Notes: generated from the letters alone by a model not told the origin. 64,000 nucleotides of DNA from Chelatococcus albus (GCF_030067675.1 NZ_JASJEV010000002.1:248001-312000), one strand, 5' to 3'; positions 10,242 to 18,762 are shown, numbered from the stretch's first letter. Made by a program: numbers and translations.

Positions 10242-11300
10242 TTATCGTCCAGTCTCGTCTGCAACCCGGGCGGCGGTGTGCCCCGCCTCATACCAGCCTT
10301 TCGAGCGGTTCACGATCCAGACGACGGAGAGCATGACCGGCACCTCGATCAGCACGCCGACCACAGTGGCGAGCGCCGCGCCCGACTGGAAGCCGAACAG
10401 GCTGATGGCGGCAGCGACTGCCAGCTCGAAGAAGTTGGACGCGCCGATCAGCGCCGAGGGGCCAGCGACGCAGTGCTGCTCGCCGGTGAGGCGGTTGAGC
10501 AGATAGGCGAGCCCGGAATTGAAGTAGACTTGGATAAGGATCGGCACGGCGAGCAGCGCGATGACGAGCGGCTGCGCCAGGATCTGCACGCCCTGGAAGC
10601 CGAACAGCAGAACGAGAGTGGCGAGAAGCGCCAGCAGCGAAAGCGGCTGAAGCCGGTCGAGGAAGCGCTTCAGGGCCGGTTCTCCGCCCATCGCCAGCAG
10701 CCTGCGGCGCAGGAATTGCGCGGCGATCACCGGCACGACGATATAGAGCGCGACGGAGAGGACGAGGGTATCCCACGGCACGGTGATTGCGGAGAGGCCG
10801 AGCAGCAGGCCGACGATCGGCGCGAAGGCGAACACCATGATCGTGTCGTTGAGCGCGACCTGCGACAGCGTGAAATGCGGCTCGCCTCTCGTCAGGTTCG
10901 ACCAGACGAAGACCATCGCCGTGCAAGGCGCAGCCGCGAGGATGATGAGGCCGGCGATGTAGCTGTCGATCTGGTCGGCCGGCAGATAGGGTCGGAACAA
11001 GTCGCCGATGAACAGCCAGCCGAGCGCGGCCATCGAGAACGGCTTCACCGCCCAGTTGACGAAGAGCGTGATGCCGATGCCGCGCCAATGCTCTTTGACC
11101 TCGCCGAGCGCGGCGAAGTCGATCTTGACCAGCATCGGCACGATCATCAACCAGATCAGCGCCGCAACCGGCAGGTTGACCTTGGCAACCTCGGCAGCCC
11201 CGATGGCATGGAAGACGCCGGGCATGAGGTGGCCGAGAGCGACGCCGGCCACGATGCACAGCGCGACCCAGAGCGTGAGATAGCGTTCAAATGTGGACAT
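10242..11300 (-). CDS. acr3: ACR3-family arsenite efflux transporter
   Basis: 352-aa inner-membrane arsenite exporter of the bile/arsenite/riboflavin transporter family with about ten membrane helices. Family marks include MIVPMLVKIDFAALGEV, the AAPCTAMVFVWSNLTRGEP segment carrying the conserved cysteine that coordinates As(III), LVLLFGFQGVQI, and LIGASNFFELAVA. It is the last intact gene of the operon arsR-arsC-arsC-acr3 and starts 9 bp after the stop of the arsenate reductase gene. It removes the As(III) that the upstream reductases produce. Confidence 0.95.
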   Translation of the reverse strand: MSTFERYLTLWVALCIVAGVALGHLMPGVFHAIGAAEVAKVNLPVAALIWLMIVPMLVKIDFAALGEVKEHWRGIGITLFVNWAVKPFSMAALGWLFIGDLFRPYLPADQIDSYIAGLIILAAAPCTAMVFVWSNLTRGEPHFTLSQVALNDTIMVFAFAPIVGLLLGLSAITVPWDTLVLSVALYIVVPVIAAQFLRRRLLAMGGEPALKRFLDRLQPLSLLALLATLVLLFGFQGVQILAQPLVIALLAVPILIQVYFNSGLAYLLNRLTGEQHCVAGPSALIGASNFFELAVAAAISLFGFQSGAALATVVGVLIEVPVMLSVVWIVNRSKGWYEAGHTAARVADETGR

Positions 11301-11309
11301 GGCTCGCCC

Positions 11310-11735
11310 TCACGCCGTCGCCACACGGCGACCGTGCTCGTCCACCACCCGCTCTCCGTCTTCTTTGACGAACTCGCCACGCTGCGGCGGCAACAGGTCA
11401 AGCACTTCTTCGGACGGCCGGCAGAGCTTCACGCCCTTCGGACTGACAACGATCGGCCGGTTGATGAGGATCGGATGCGCCAGCATGGCGTCGAGAAGCT
11501 GATCGTCAGTGAGGCCCGGATTGTCGAGTCCCAGCTCGGCATAGGGCGTGCCCTTCTCGCGCAGCAGGGCGCGGACGGTGATGCCCATGCGGGCGATAAG
11601 CCGCGTGAGCATGGTCCGCGTCGGTGTCGTCTTGAGGTATTCGATGACGTGCGGTTCGACGCCGGCATTGCGGATCATCGCCAGCGTATTGCGTGAAGTC
11701 CCGCAGTCGGGGTTGTGGTAGATGATGACGTCCAT
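11310..11735 (-). CDS. arsC: Arsenate reductase, glutaredoxin-dependent (ArsC, Spx/YffB fold)
   Basis: 141-aa cytoplasmic enzyme reducing arsenate to arsenite with glutathione and glutaredoxin. It begins MDVIIYHNPDCGTSRNT, with the catalytic cysteine at residue 11 and the CGTSRNT box typical of the E. coli plasmid R773 type. HPILINRPIVVSPKGVKLCRPSEEVLDLL is the conserved C-terminal half with the arginines that position the oxyanion. The ATG at 11735 was chosen over longer in-frame starts because the family begins at this methionine. Confidence 0.95.
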   Translation of the reverse strand: MDVIIYHNPDCGTSRNTLAMIRNAGVEPHVIEYLKTTPTRTMLTRLIARMGITVRALLREKGTPYAELGLDNPGLTDDQLLDAMLAHPILINRPIVVSPKGVKLCRPSEEVLDLLPPQRGEFVKEDGERVVDEHGRRVATA

Positions 11736-11743
11736 GGCCGACC

Positions 11744-12271
11744 TCACGCGGCGCTCGGGCGCGGCCTGGTCGCGCCCTGCAACTGGCCGATCTCGATGAG
11801 TTTGGAACCGAGCGTCATGCGGTCGAGGCTGCCGACCGGTAGCGCCGTAAAGACGGAAATCCGGTTCTTGAGATAGCGGAATGCGGCGTTGAAGGCGGCT
11901 TCCTTCCGGACGTCCGTGCCCTCGACGGCGGCAGGGTCTTCGATCCCCCAATGCGCGGTCATGGGCTGGCCCGGCCACACCGGGCAGGCTTCCGCGGCGG
12001 CGTTGTCGCAGACGGTGAACACGAAATCCATGACGGGTGCGCCAGGCTTGGCGAACTCATCCCAGCTCTTCGAGCGGAAGCCCTCGGCCGGATAGTCGCA
12101 GGCCCGCAGCATCTTCAAGGCGAAGGGGTTGATCGCGCCCTTCGGCTGGCTGCCGGCGGAAAAGGCGCGAAAGCGGCTGGCTCCATCCCTGGTCAGGATG
12201 CTCTCGGCCAGGATCGAGCGCGCCGAATTGCCGGTGCAGAGAAAAAGGACATTGTAGATGCGGTCAGTCAT
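11744..12271 (-). CDS. Arsenate reductase, low-molecular-weight phosphatase fold
   Basis: 175-aa protein of the LMW-PTPase-type arsenate reductase family. The P-loop VLFLCTGNSARSILAE (CX5R) near residue 12 holds the catalytic cysteine and arginine, and FVFTVCDNAAAEACPVWPG has further cysteines used for relay to thioredoxin or mycothiol/glutathione systems. GIEDPAAVEGTD is the conserved aspartate loop. It overlaps arsR by 8 bp. The operon therefore carries two unrelated reductase folds for the same reaction. Confidence 0.92.
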   Translation of the reverse strand: MTDRIYNVLFLCTGNSARSILAESILTRDGASRFRAFSAGSQPKGAINPFALKMLRACDYPAEGFRSKSWDEFAKPGAPVMDFVFTVCDNAAAEACPVWPGQPMTAHWGIEDPAAVEGTDVRKEAAFNAAFRYLKNRISVFTALPVGSLDRMTLGSKLIEIGQLQGATRPRPSAA

Positions 12272-12635
12272 GGGCGGCCTCCCTGGCGGCGATCCTTTGT
12301 GGCGGGCAGCATGGAGAAAGGTCGGCGATCAGCGGCGCGCAGATCTCCGGCCGGCCACCGCAGCAATCCTTGACCAGGAAGCCAGCGAGCGCGCGGACGG
12401 CGTCCAGTCTTGCGCGATAGATGATCGACCGGCTCTGGCGCTCGGCCTCGATCAGCCCGGCGCGGGTCAGGATCGCCAGGTGCGTCGACATCGTGTTGTG
12501 CGGCACGTCCATGGCCTTTGCGATCTCGCCGGCCGGCAGGCCGTCGGGCTCGTGCTCCATCAACAGACGGAACACGTCGAGGCGGGTCGGCTGTGCGAGC
12601 GCGGCGAAGGCGAGGATGGCTTGCCTTGATTCCAT
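12264..12635 (-). CDS. arsR: ArsR/SmtB family arsenic-responsive repressor
   Basis: 123-aa winged-helix DNA-binding protein that releases the ars promoter on binding As(III). QPTRLDVFRLLMEHEPDGLP, GEIAKAMDVPHNTMSTHLAIL (recognition helix) and RAGLIEAERQSRSIIYRA (wing) are typical. Cysteines occur as KDCCGGRPEIC near residue 90 and again as SPCC near 108, a C-terminal sensing arrangement, rather than the R773 ELCVCDL site in the recognition helix. First gene of the operon; a dyad overlaps its start codon. Confidence 0.94.
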   Translation of the reverse strand: MESRQAILAFAALAQPTRLDVFRLLMEHEPDGLPAGEIAKAMDVPHNTMSTHLAILTRAGLIEAERQSRSIIYRARLDAVRALAGFLVKDCCGGRPEICAPLIADLSPCCPPQRIAAREAAHD

Positions 12636-12659
12636 GCGTCGAGACTAATCGACATATTG
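12632..12659 (-). promoter_or_regulatory. Candidate ArsR operator over the arsR start
   Basis: Imperfect inverted repeat: CAATATGTCGA and TCGACGCATGG (minus strand), 8 of 11 positions symmetrical, separated by six bases. It covers the arsR start codon and the 20 bp before it, so repressor binding there would give autoregulation. Only pattern evidence. Confidence 0.4.
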
Positions 12660-12844
12660 GGCTTTGCCAATCCGGAATGTTCATCCTGCGCGCGACGTTG
12701 GCGGTGCTCCGCCTCCGCCAGCGGCACCGAAGTCTCCTCCTTCGATGCGATCTGCAGCACTGGCAGCATCAGGGACTGACAGTCAGGTGTGCCCATCGGT
12801 CAAGGCTGGGATCTGCTGGAAACTCGGACATGGGATGGCCTGTG

Positions 12845-13345
12845 TGATCGGCCGGCCGCAATCCTCGCCGGTGGGGCCGGGCTCGGCTTTCCGCTCAACA
12901 GCCGGGCCCAGATGGTCTGGCTGGGGGAGGGACTGCCGCGCAGCCTCGCGCCGGGCAAACGCCCGCACCCGGCCGCCGCCGCCCTCGCTCGCGCTCGAGG
13001 GCGGCCAGCCGCGCCTCGTCTTCGGCATGCCGGGAGGCGACCAGCAGGACCGGTGGCAGCTCGTGCCCTTCCTGCGCCGCGTGCGCCATGGCCTGAACCT
13101 GCAGGAAGGCATCGACCTGCCGCTCTTCGACACGACGCACTTCCCCTCCTCGTTCTGCCCGTGCAAGGCCGAGCCCGGACATGTCGTCGTCGCGGAGAGC
13201 TTCGGCGCCGCCGCGATCGAGGAGCTGCGCGCACGCGGCCATGATGTCGAGGTGGCTCCGGCCTGGTCGGTCGGCTGCCTCACGGCGGCGGAGCGCGGCG
13301 ACGACGGCATCCTGCGCGGGGCGGGCCGGGCTGCGGTGACATGCC
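12845..13345 (+). pseudogene. Gamma-glutamyltransferase remnant
   Basis: About 165 codons match the C-terminal half of a gamma-glutamyltransferase. The segments are GRPQSSPVGPG, then in the next frame GFPLNSRAQMVWLGEGL, then back in frame SLALEGGQPRLVFGMPGGDQ, QLVPFLRRVRHGLNLQ and HDVEVAPAWSVG. Two frame changes (about 12880 and 12975), no N-terminal half and no clear end show that it is dead. Unrelated to the ars operon; probably debris brought with the accessory block. Confidence 0.7.
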
Positions 13346-13687
13346 GCATCAGCCGAAGGTGGGGACGTCGCTTGCAACTGCGAAGGCGTGTGGGGAGTGC
13401 GGGTGCACCAACGGAAAGCCCGTCTCTTCGCTCTGAGACGGGCTTTCTCGAGGCCCGGACGGCCAACAGCACGAAGGCTGAGGTCTACTGTATCTGTCCC
13501 GGCCTGGTTGCCGAGGCGGCCACAGGTCGCCGGCTCAACGGGGGAGATTCCACGCCGATTTTCACGGCACGTCAAGCTCGTATCGGGAAACCGCACGGCC
13601 TGCGCCGGCTTATCGGTGAATGTGACGGCGCCCGCGGCCATCGCTCCCCGGGGCGGCGCGCGGCCGGATTGCCTCGCAACGCGGCGG
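13346..13687. other. Non-coding gap with one strong hairpin
   Basis: Beyond the hairpin at 13415-13446 nothing recognisable is seen here: no coherent reading frame, tRNA or repeat. It separates the gamma-glutamyltransferase ruin from the convergent PAP2 gene. Confidence 0.5.
13415..13446. terminator. Strong 12-bp hairpin
   Basis: AAAGCCCGTCTC pairs perfectly with GAGACGGGCTTT across an 8-base loop. It has the A-stem-T form of a bidirectional terminator, ending with AAA/TTT, between convergent units. Likely once ended the gamma-glutamyltransferase transcript or another gene now lost. Confidence 0.6.
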
Positions 13688-14422
13688 TCAGTTCCCCGCC
13701 GCGCCGGACGGTTTCAGACGCCGCCCGATATAGGCCATGGCATACCAGCAGACGATCGACCAGGCCGAACCGATCGACCAGCCGGCGAGCACGTCCGACG
13801 GCCAATGCACGCCGATGTAGACGCGGCTCACGCCGACGAGAACGGTCATGGCCAGGGCAACCGCCGTCAGGTAGAGGCGCAGGCCCGCATGCGCATGCGC
13901 CCGGGCGACGAGCGCCCCGAGCGTCAGGAAGGTGATGGCCGAGAGCATCGCGTGGCCGCTCGGGAAGCTTGCGGTGAAAACCTTCGCTGCATGCGGCACG
14001 AGATCGGGCCGCGCCCTGTCGAAGCCCATCTTCATCAACGTGCCGAGCAGCGCGCCGCCGGCTACGGACACGAGCAGAAGGAGCGCCGCGGAGCGCTGGC
14101 GGATGACGAGGAAATAGCCGCTGGCGACGAGCACCGCGAGGACGAGGACGGGGGTGCTGCCGAGCCCCGTGATGTCGCGCGCCGCCTCGTGCAGCCACGG
14201 GGGCCCGATCAGGCTGCGCTCCGCATCGGGCCGACGGAGAGCGAGGAGGATCGCCTCGTCCCAGCCCTGCCGCTCGCCGCGCAGCACGTCGCTCGCGAGG
14301 ATCCCGAAGAGCCCGGCCGATCCGAGGGCGAAGAGCGCGAGCAGCGGCGCCGGTCCCTCGCGCAGCAGCGCGCGGAAGCGGGCGATGGGGCCAGAACCCG
14401 GCCTGGAAGGAGCGATGATCAT
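13688..14422 (-). CDS. PAP2 superfamily phosphatase
   Basis: 244-aa membrane phosphatase of the PAP2 / lipid phosphate phosphatase family. The three catalytic boxes are present: KMGFDRARP (KX6RP) near residue 139, FPSGHAM near 160 with the catalytic histidine, and SRVYIGVHWPSD (SRX5H) near 201. Five or six hydrophobic helices surround them. Start at 14422 gives MIIAPSRPG; longer in-frame starts add a low-complexity leader. The substrate may be undecaprenyl pyrophosphate, phosphatidate or another lipid phosphate. Confidence 0.88.
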   Translation of the reverse strand: MIIAPSRPGSGPIARFRALLREGPAPLLALFALGSAGLFGILASDVLRGERQGWDEAILLALRRPDAERSLIGPPWLHEAARDITGLGSTPVLVLAVLVASGYFLVIRQRSAALLLLVSVAGGALLGTLMKMGFDRARPDLVPHAAKVFTASFPSGHAMLSAITFLTLGALVARAHAHAGLRLYLTAVALAMTVLVGVSRVYIGVHWPSDVLAGWSIGSAWSIVCWYAMAYIGRRLKPSGAAGN

Positions 14423-14663
14423 GCGAAATGTCGCGACAATGGATGCGAGCGCGCGTCCGCAAGCGGGACCCCGTGCCGGTCCATGTGGTGTCGCCGCCGC
14501 ACGAGACCAAGCGGCATGCCGCATGGAGGCCGGTCCGGGATGCCCGGAAGGATCGGAAGGGCCGCGAGGGCGGAAGCATCCACTTGGATCACCTGACGAC
14601 ACATGACAGATTGTGCGCTTTGAGAGAAGCTATGTTGCTGGCCGCGACACGGGCGAATGAGAG

Positions 14664-15407
14664 ATGGCCATGACCGGACAATCCGTTGACTACGGTCGGG
14701 GTGCGTTCGAATTCATCGAGCGCGTCTGCGCTTTGAGGAGCGCCACCGACGTGGTGCGGCTCTTTCACGAAGCCCTGGGCCGCTTCGGCTACGAAACCTT
14801 CATCATCACCGGGCTTCCGAACGGCGGCCAGCGGTTCGAGCAGCTCGTCCTGCTCAAGCACTGGCCGGCCGGCTGGTTCGATCTCTACACCCGCGAGGGA
14901 TACATCCTCGACGATCCCGTCGCCGTGCAGTGCCGCAGGACGGTGGAGCCCTTCGAATGGGCCTCGGCGCCCTACGATCCGCAGCGCCACCCGCGCTCGG
15001 CCGAGATCATGAGGCGCGCCGCGGATTTCGGCATGACGAACGGCCTGTGCGTGCCGATCCACGGCTTCGTCGGACTGGAGGCCTGCGTTTCCGCCGGCGG
15101 AAGCGATCTCGACCTGTCGCCGCAGGCGAAGGCGGCCGTGCATCTCATGGCCATCTATGCCTGCAACCGCGCCCGCCAGCTGCTCGCGCCGCTCGCCGAG
15201 CCGCGCAAGCCGCTCCTGACCTCCCGCGAGCGCGAGGTGATGACCTGGACCGCGATGGGCAAGTCCGCCTGGGAGATCGGCTGCATTCTGCGGATCTCCG
15301 CACCGACCGTGAACAAGCATGTCGCGAGCGCCATGCACAAGCTCGGCGCCGCGAACAAGACCCACGCCGTTGCCCGCGCCATCGAGCGCCGCGAGGTGAA
15401 CATCTGA
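14664..15407 (+). CDS. luxR: LuxR family acyl-homoserine-lactone-responsive regulator
   Basis: 247-aa quorum-sensing transcription factor. The N-terminal autoinducer domain (to ~165) has the HWPAGWFDLYTREGYILDDP segment with the conserved Trp, Tyr and Asp of the acyl-homoserine-lactone pocket, and FGMTNGLCVPIHG. The C-terminal HTH (residues ~176-240) is REREVMTWTAMGKSAWEIG followed by ISAPTVNKHVASAMHKLGA. It lies 100 bp upstream of luxI in the same direction, with a palindrome between them. Confidence 0.94.
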   Translation: MAMTGQSVDYGRGAFEFIERVCALRSATDVVRLFHEALGRFGYETFIITGLPNGGQRFEQLVLLKHWPAGWFDLYTREGYILDDPVAVQCRRTVEPFEWASAPYDPQRHPRSAEIMRRAADFGMTNGLCVPIHGFVGLEACVSAGGSDLDLSPQAKAAVHLMAIYACNRARQLLAPLAEPRKPLLTSREREVMTWTAMGKSAWEIGCILRISAPTVNKHVASAMHKLGAANKTHAVARAIERREVNI

Positions 15408-15424
15408 CAGTCGCATGCCTGTCA

Positions 15425-15442
15425 ATGGTCAAGGTTGACCAT
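15425..15442 (+). promoter_or_regulatory. Candidate lux-box-like operator before luxI
   Basis: The 18-bp dyad ATGGTCAA-GG-TTGACCAT has perfect 8-bp arms. It ends 65 bp upstream of the luxI start and 18 bp after the luxR stop, the usual place for a LuxR-type site. Its sequence differs from the vibrio CTGT-N-ACAG core, as alphaproteobacterial boxes often do. Confidence 0.6.
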
Positions 15443-15507
15443 ACGTAACGGCGTCAATCTGGAGCAGGCTGTCCCCCGCTCGGCACAGGGTCGAGGGGCG
15501 AGACGAC

Positions 15508-16149
15508 ATGATCCATGTCATTACCGCTGGCAACCGGTCGCTCTATGCGTCCGAATTGGCCCAGCACCATCTCATTCGCCACGAGATATTCGTCAAGGAG
15601 CGCGGCTGGTCCGCGCTCGATCGTCCGGACGGGCGCGAGCTCGATGGTTATGACACGGACGAAACCATTTACCTGCTCGCCCTCGATGAGGGGCGCGTGG
15701 TCGGGGGCCACCGGCTCTTTCCGACGACGCGCCCCCACATGCTCAGCGAAGTCTTTCCGGCGCTCGTCGCACAGAAGGTGCCGTCCGCGCCCGACGTCTA
15801 CGAATGGTCACGCTTCTTCATCGTGCGCGAGCGGCGCTCGGGCCGGACCTATCTGCGCCTGATGGCCGCCGTGCAGCAGCTCTGCCTCGAGGAAGGCATA
15901 TCCTCCATCACCGCGGTCATCGAGATGTGGTGGTTGCCGCGCTTCCATGAGGCGGGTTTCGTCGTCCATCCCTTGGGCCTGCCGCAGCCCGTAGAAGGCG
16001 TGGCGACGGCGGCCGTGATGATCGAGATTCGGGAGGAATCGCTCGCCAGGGTGCGGCAGCTCGGCGACCTGCCCGCGAGCGTGCTGGTCAGGCGCGGCGA
16101 CTCGCCGCCGCTGGTGCGACGGGACGGATACCGCCTCCCGGTTCAGTGA
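15508..16149 (+). CDS. luxI: Acyl-homoserine-lactone synthase
   Basis: 213-aa LuxI-family enzyme that joins S-adenosylmethionine with an acyl-ACP (or acyl-CoA) to make an N-acyl homoserine lactone. Conserved residues are visible in order: R24, F28 and W34 in LIRHEIFVKERGW, the DGYDTDET acid pair near 47, HRLFPTTR near 68, and YEWSRFFI near 97 carrying the Glu and Arg. Starts with ATG at 15508 after GAGGGGCGAGACGAC. Makes the signal that the neighbouring LuxR should sense; the acyl chain cannot be read from the sequence. Confidence 0.95.
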   Translation: MIHVITAGNRSLYASELAQHHLIRHEIFVKERGWSALDRPDGRELDGYDTDETIYLLALDEGRVVGGHRLFPTTRPHMLSEVFPALVAQKVPSAPDVYEWSRFFIVRERRSGRTYLRLMAAVQQLCLEEGISSITAVIEMWWLPRFHEAGFVVHPLGLPQPVEGVATAAVMIEIREESLARVRQLGDLPASVLVRRGDSPPLVRRDGYRLPVQ

Positions 16150-16431
16150 TCGTCCGCACAGCCCCCGGGGCGATCGCATCGGTTGAACGTCGCGCCCTGG
16201 GGCAACCGAGCGGTTGCCAGCGCCGCTTGCGATATGCGCCAGCGCGCAGGGCCGGCGCAGCGAAGGGCTGCGTCGGGGAGGAAACGTCCTTCGGCGCCGA
16301 ACGGCGCCGCGCTCCGTCCGGCCGGCTCTCCCGCCGGATCGCCATCCCAGCCTGAAGCGGCCGGGCGGAGCGACGTGCTCGCCTGAATTCCGGCCAGGGA
16401 TAAGTTGGGTCCTTCGATCAGGAGAAGGACC

Positions 16432-17448
16432 ATGCGGCGCAGCCATTTCAGCGAGGAGCAGATCATTTTGGTGCTGAAGGAGCACGAGGCGGGGATTAAG
16501 ACCGCCGAGCTGTGCCGCAAGCACGGGATCTCGGACGCCACGCTGTACAAGTGGAAGGCGAAGTACGGGGGCATGACGGCCCCGGAGACAGCGCGGCTTC
16601 GCACGCTCGAGGACGAGAACCGGCGGCTGAAGAGGCTTTTGGCCGAGCAGATGCTCGACAGTGCGGTGCTAAGGACCTCCTCGGAAGAAACTGAGCTCGC
16701 CTGCGGCGCGGTTCGCGACGGTCAAGCGCGTGATCGGCGATCACGGCTCCTCAGAGCGAAGAGCCTGCAGGCTGGTCGGGGTGGATCGGTCGAGCTTCCA
16801 GTACCAGCGCGCGGCGGAGGGTGATGCGGCGATCCGCACGCGCCTGCGGGAGCTTGTTAATGACCGCCGCCGGTTCGGCTCCGGCGGCTGGCGATCCTGC
16901 CGAGGCGGGAGGGGTTGAGGATGAACCTGAAGAAGGTCTACCGCCTCTACCGGGAGGAGCGGCTTGTTGTGCGCCGGCGCGGCGGGCGCAAGCGAGCGCT
17001 CGGCACAAGGGCGCCTGCGGCCATCCCGCAGGGAGCGAACCAGCCCTGGAGCCTCGACTTCGTGTCGGATGCCCTGAACGACGGCCGGCGCTTCCGGGTG
17101 CTGAACATCGTCGACGAATTCGCTTCGCGGACCTTCGGTTCACCCGCGAGTACCGGGCGCTCGTCGTCGACACCTCGCGCTCCGGCGCCCGCGTGGTGCG
17201 CGAGCTCAATGAGGTCATCGCCCGCCGCGGCCGGCCCTGCATGATCGTCTCGGACAATGGCACCGAGCTGGTCAGCCGGGCGATCCTCGGCTTCTGCGAG
17301 GAGGCCGCCATCGAATGGCACTCCATCGCGCCGGGCAAGCCGATTCAGAACACCTTCGTCGAGAGCTTCAACGGCCGCCTGCGCGACGAGTGCCTCAACG
17401 AAGCACGCCTTCTCCTCGCTTGCCGAGGCGCGATGGATCATCGAGGCT
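16432..17448 (+). pseudogene. IS3-family transposase ruin (orfA and orfB)
   Basis: orfA starts MRRSHFSEEQIILVLKEHEA, has the KHGISDATLYKWKAKYGG helix-turn-helix, and is broken by a one-base loss near 16669 before KDLLGRN. orfB pieces follow in changing frames: [60 protein letters not shown] (first catalytic Asp), [16 protein letters not shown] (second Asp), [19 protein letters not shown] (Glu), [13 protein letters not shown]. At least four frameshifts. The sequence stops exactly at the CCA end of the tRNA-Ser next to it; the terminal inverted repeats were not identified. Confidence 0.85.
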
Positions 17449-17538
17449 TGGCGGAGAGAGAGGGATTCGAACCCTCGATACGGTTTCCCGTATACACGCG
17501 TTCCAGGCGTGCGCCTTCAACCACTCGGCCACCTCTCC
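17449..17538 (-). tRNA. tRNA-Ser (anticodon GGA)
   Basis: 90-base class II tRNA on the minus strand. The acceptor is GGAGAGG/TCTCTCC with one G-T pair. The anticodon arm CACGC-CTGGAAC-GCGTG has GGA, reading UCC/UCU. The long variable arm (ATACGGG...CCGTAT) and GTTCGAATC T loop are present, and CCA is encoded. IS3-derived sequence abuts the CCA. It faces the other serine tRNA 12.8 kb away. Confidence 0.96.
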
Positions 17539-17816
17539 GCATGCGCCTTGGCCTTGCGGGCATGCGCCGTCGTTCCTGCCGTCCGGTGCGTCGACCTGTG
17601 GCGCATCGTCGGGACATCCCGGCTGGGCCACGGTTTCGCGCAGAGGGCCTCAAGGGCGAGGCGGAACGACCGGCGCATGTATAGCCGAGGCGGCGTCGAG
17701 CGCAAGTCGGCGATCACGCTCTTTCGCGGCCTCGTGTCTTGCCCCGCCTCGCCGGGGCGGCTACCCCTTGCCGGCCGCTCCTCGCGGCAACCTTCTTTCC
17801 CGGCTTCACCCTTCGC

Positions 17817-18137
17817 ATGCGCTTCTTCCTTCGCATCCTGGGCTTTCTGCTGGTGGCCGGCGGCTTCGTGTCGCTCGTCATCGACGGCACGCGCGCCATC
17901 GCCAACAGCACCGTCGCCTTCACCCCGCTCGGGGCCACCCTCCTTGCGATCTTCCCCAAGACCTTTCCGCTGATCGAACCGGCGGTGGCGCGGCACGTGC
18001 ACCCCTTCCTGTGGGACCCCGTGCTCCTGTCGCTCTTCACCGCCCCGACCTTCGCCGTCGCCGCTGTCATCGGCTTGGCCTTCCTGTGGCTCGGCCGCCG
18101 CCCGGCCGAGCCCATCGGCTTCTCGACGAAGCGCTGA
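17817..18137 (+). CDS. Conserved hypothetical inner-membrane protein
   Basis: 106-aa protein with two membrane helices: residues ~3-24 ([20 protein letters not shown]) and ~78-97 ([20 protein letters not shown]). A polar loop between them contains [20 protein letters not shown]. The ATG at 17817 starts right at the first helix; an earlier in-frame start at 17739 would add a leader with no function seen. I recognise it only as a small conserved protein of Rhizobiales; function unknown. Confidence 0.6.
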   Translation: MRFFLRILGFLLVAGGFVSLVIDGTRAIANSTVAFTPLGATLLAIFPKTFPLIEPAVARHVHPFLWDPVLLSLFTAPTFAVAAVIGLAFLWLGRRPAEPIGFSTKR

Positions 18138-18272
18138 CCGCGTCACCTTCCGGCAATCCTCCCGGGCTGCAATGGCAGACAGGCGGCCGAATTCGGCCGA
18201 TCGCGCCGATCCTGGGGTGTGCCGCAGTGCCGCGGGCCGCCTCGGGGCATCCTTCATAGCAGCGAGCCCGCC

Positions 18273-18707
18273 ATGCTCACCGTGGTCCTGATCCTGCAGC
18301 TTGCCACCCTCGGCTACCATCAGGTGACGACGGCCTGCGATCTCTTCCCCTTCAACGATGCGCGCAGCGAGTCGCCACGCGACATCGTGGCGGAGTGCCT
18401 CATCAACGGCCTGCTCATGGGACTGCCGCCGCTGGGATTCGTTCTTGGGCAGGCAGCGCTGATGGGCCTCGGCCTCGCGGTCTACGCCCTGCTGCTCGTC
18501 ATGATGGTCAGGATCTGGTGGCTGCCCTACTGGTTCGGCGCGGGGGAGGCGTGGCTCGCGGTGCATCGGCGGCAGTTCGCCCGCACCATCAAGCTCGTGC
18601 CCTACCGCGGCCCGCGGCATCCGCAGCCCGATCTCAACCACACCCTGCTGCATCTGCTGACGCTCATGACTTTCATCGTCTCGGCGGTCTATTATTTCGG
18701 CCGCTGA
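18273..18707 (+). CDS. Hypothetical membrane protein
   Basis: 144-aa protein with helices near residues 1-15, 50-78 ([20 protein letters not shown] and [18 protein letters not shown]) and 125-142. [20 protein letters not shown] near the end carries three histidines. The ATG at 18273 is used. It is followed by msrA 55 bp downstream and may be cotranscribed. No family recognised. Confidence 0.6.
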   Translation: MLTVVLILQLATLGYHQVTTACDLFPFNDARSESPRDIVAECLINGLLMGLPPLGFVLGQAALMGLGLAVYALLLVMMVRIWWLPYWFGAGEAWLAVHRRQFARTIKLVPYRGPRHPQPDLNHTLLHLLTLMTFIVSAVYYFGR

Positions 18708-18762
18708 CGGGCCGATCGCGAATCGACGGCACGGGCGCCGGACGGGAAGCGAGGATCGGGCC

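Noticed and set aside
13388-14596. Plus-strand frame opposite the PAP2 gene
   Set aside because: Charged low-complexity shadow; all three PAP2 catalytic motifs lie on the minus strand.
16150-16431. Possible small gene between luxI and the IS3 ruin
   Set aside because: Frames are Arg/Pro/Ala-rich in all directions, as expected by chance at this GC content.
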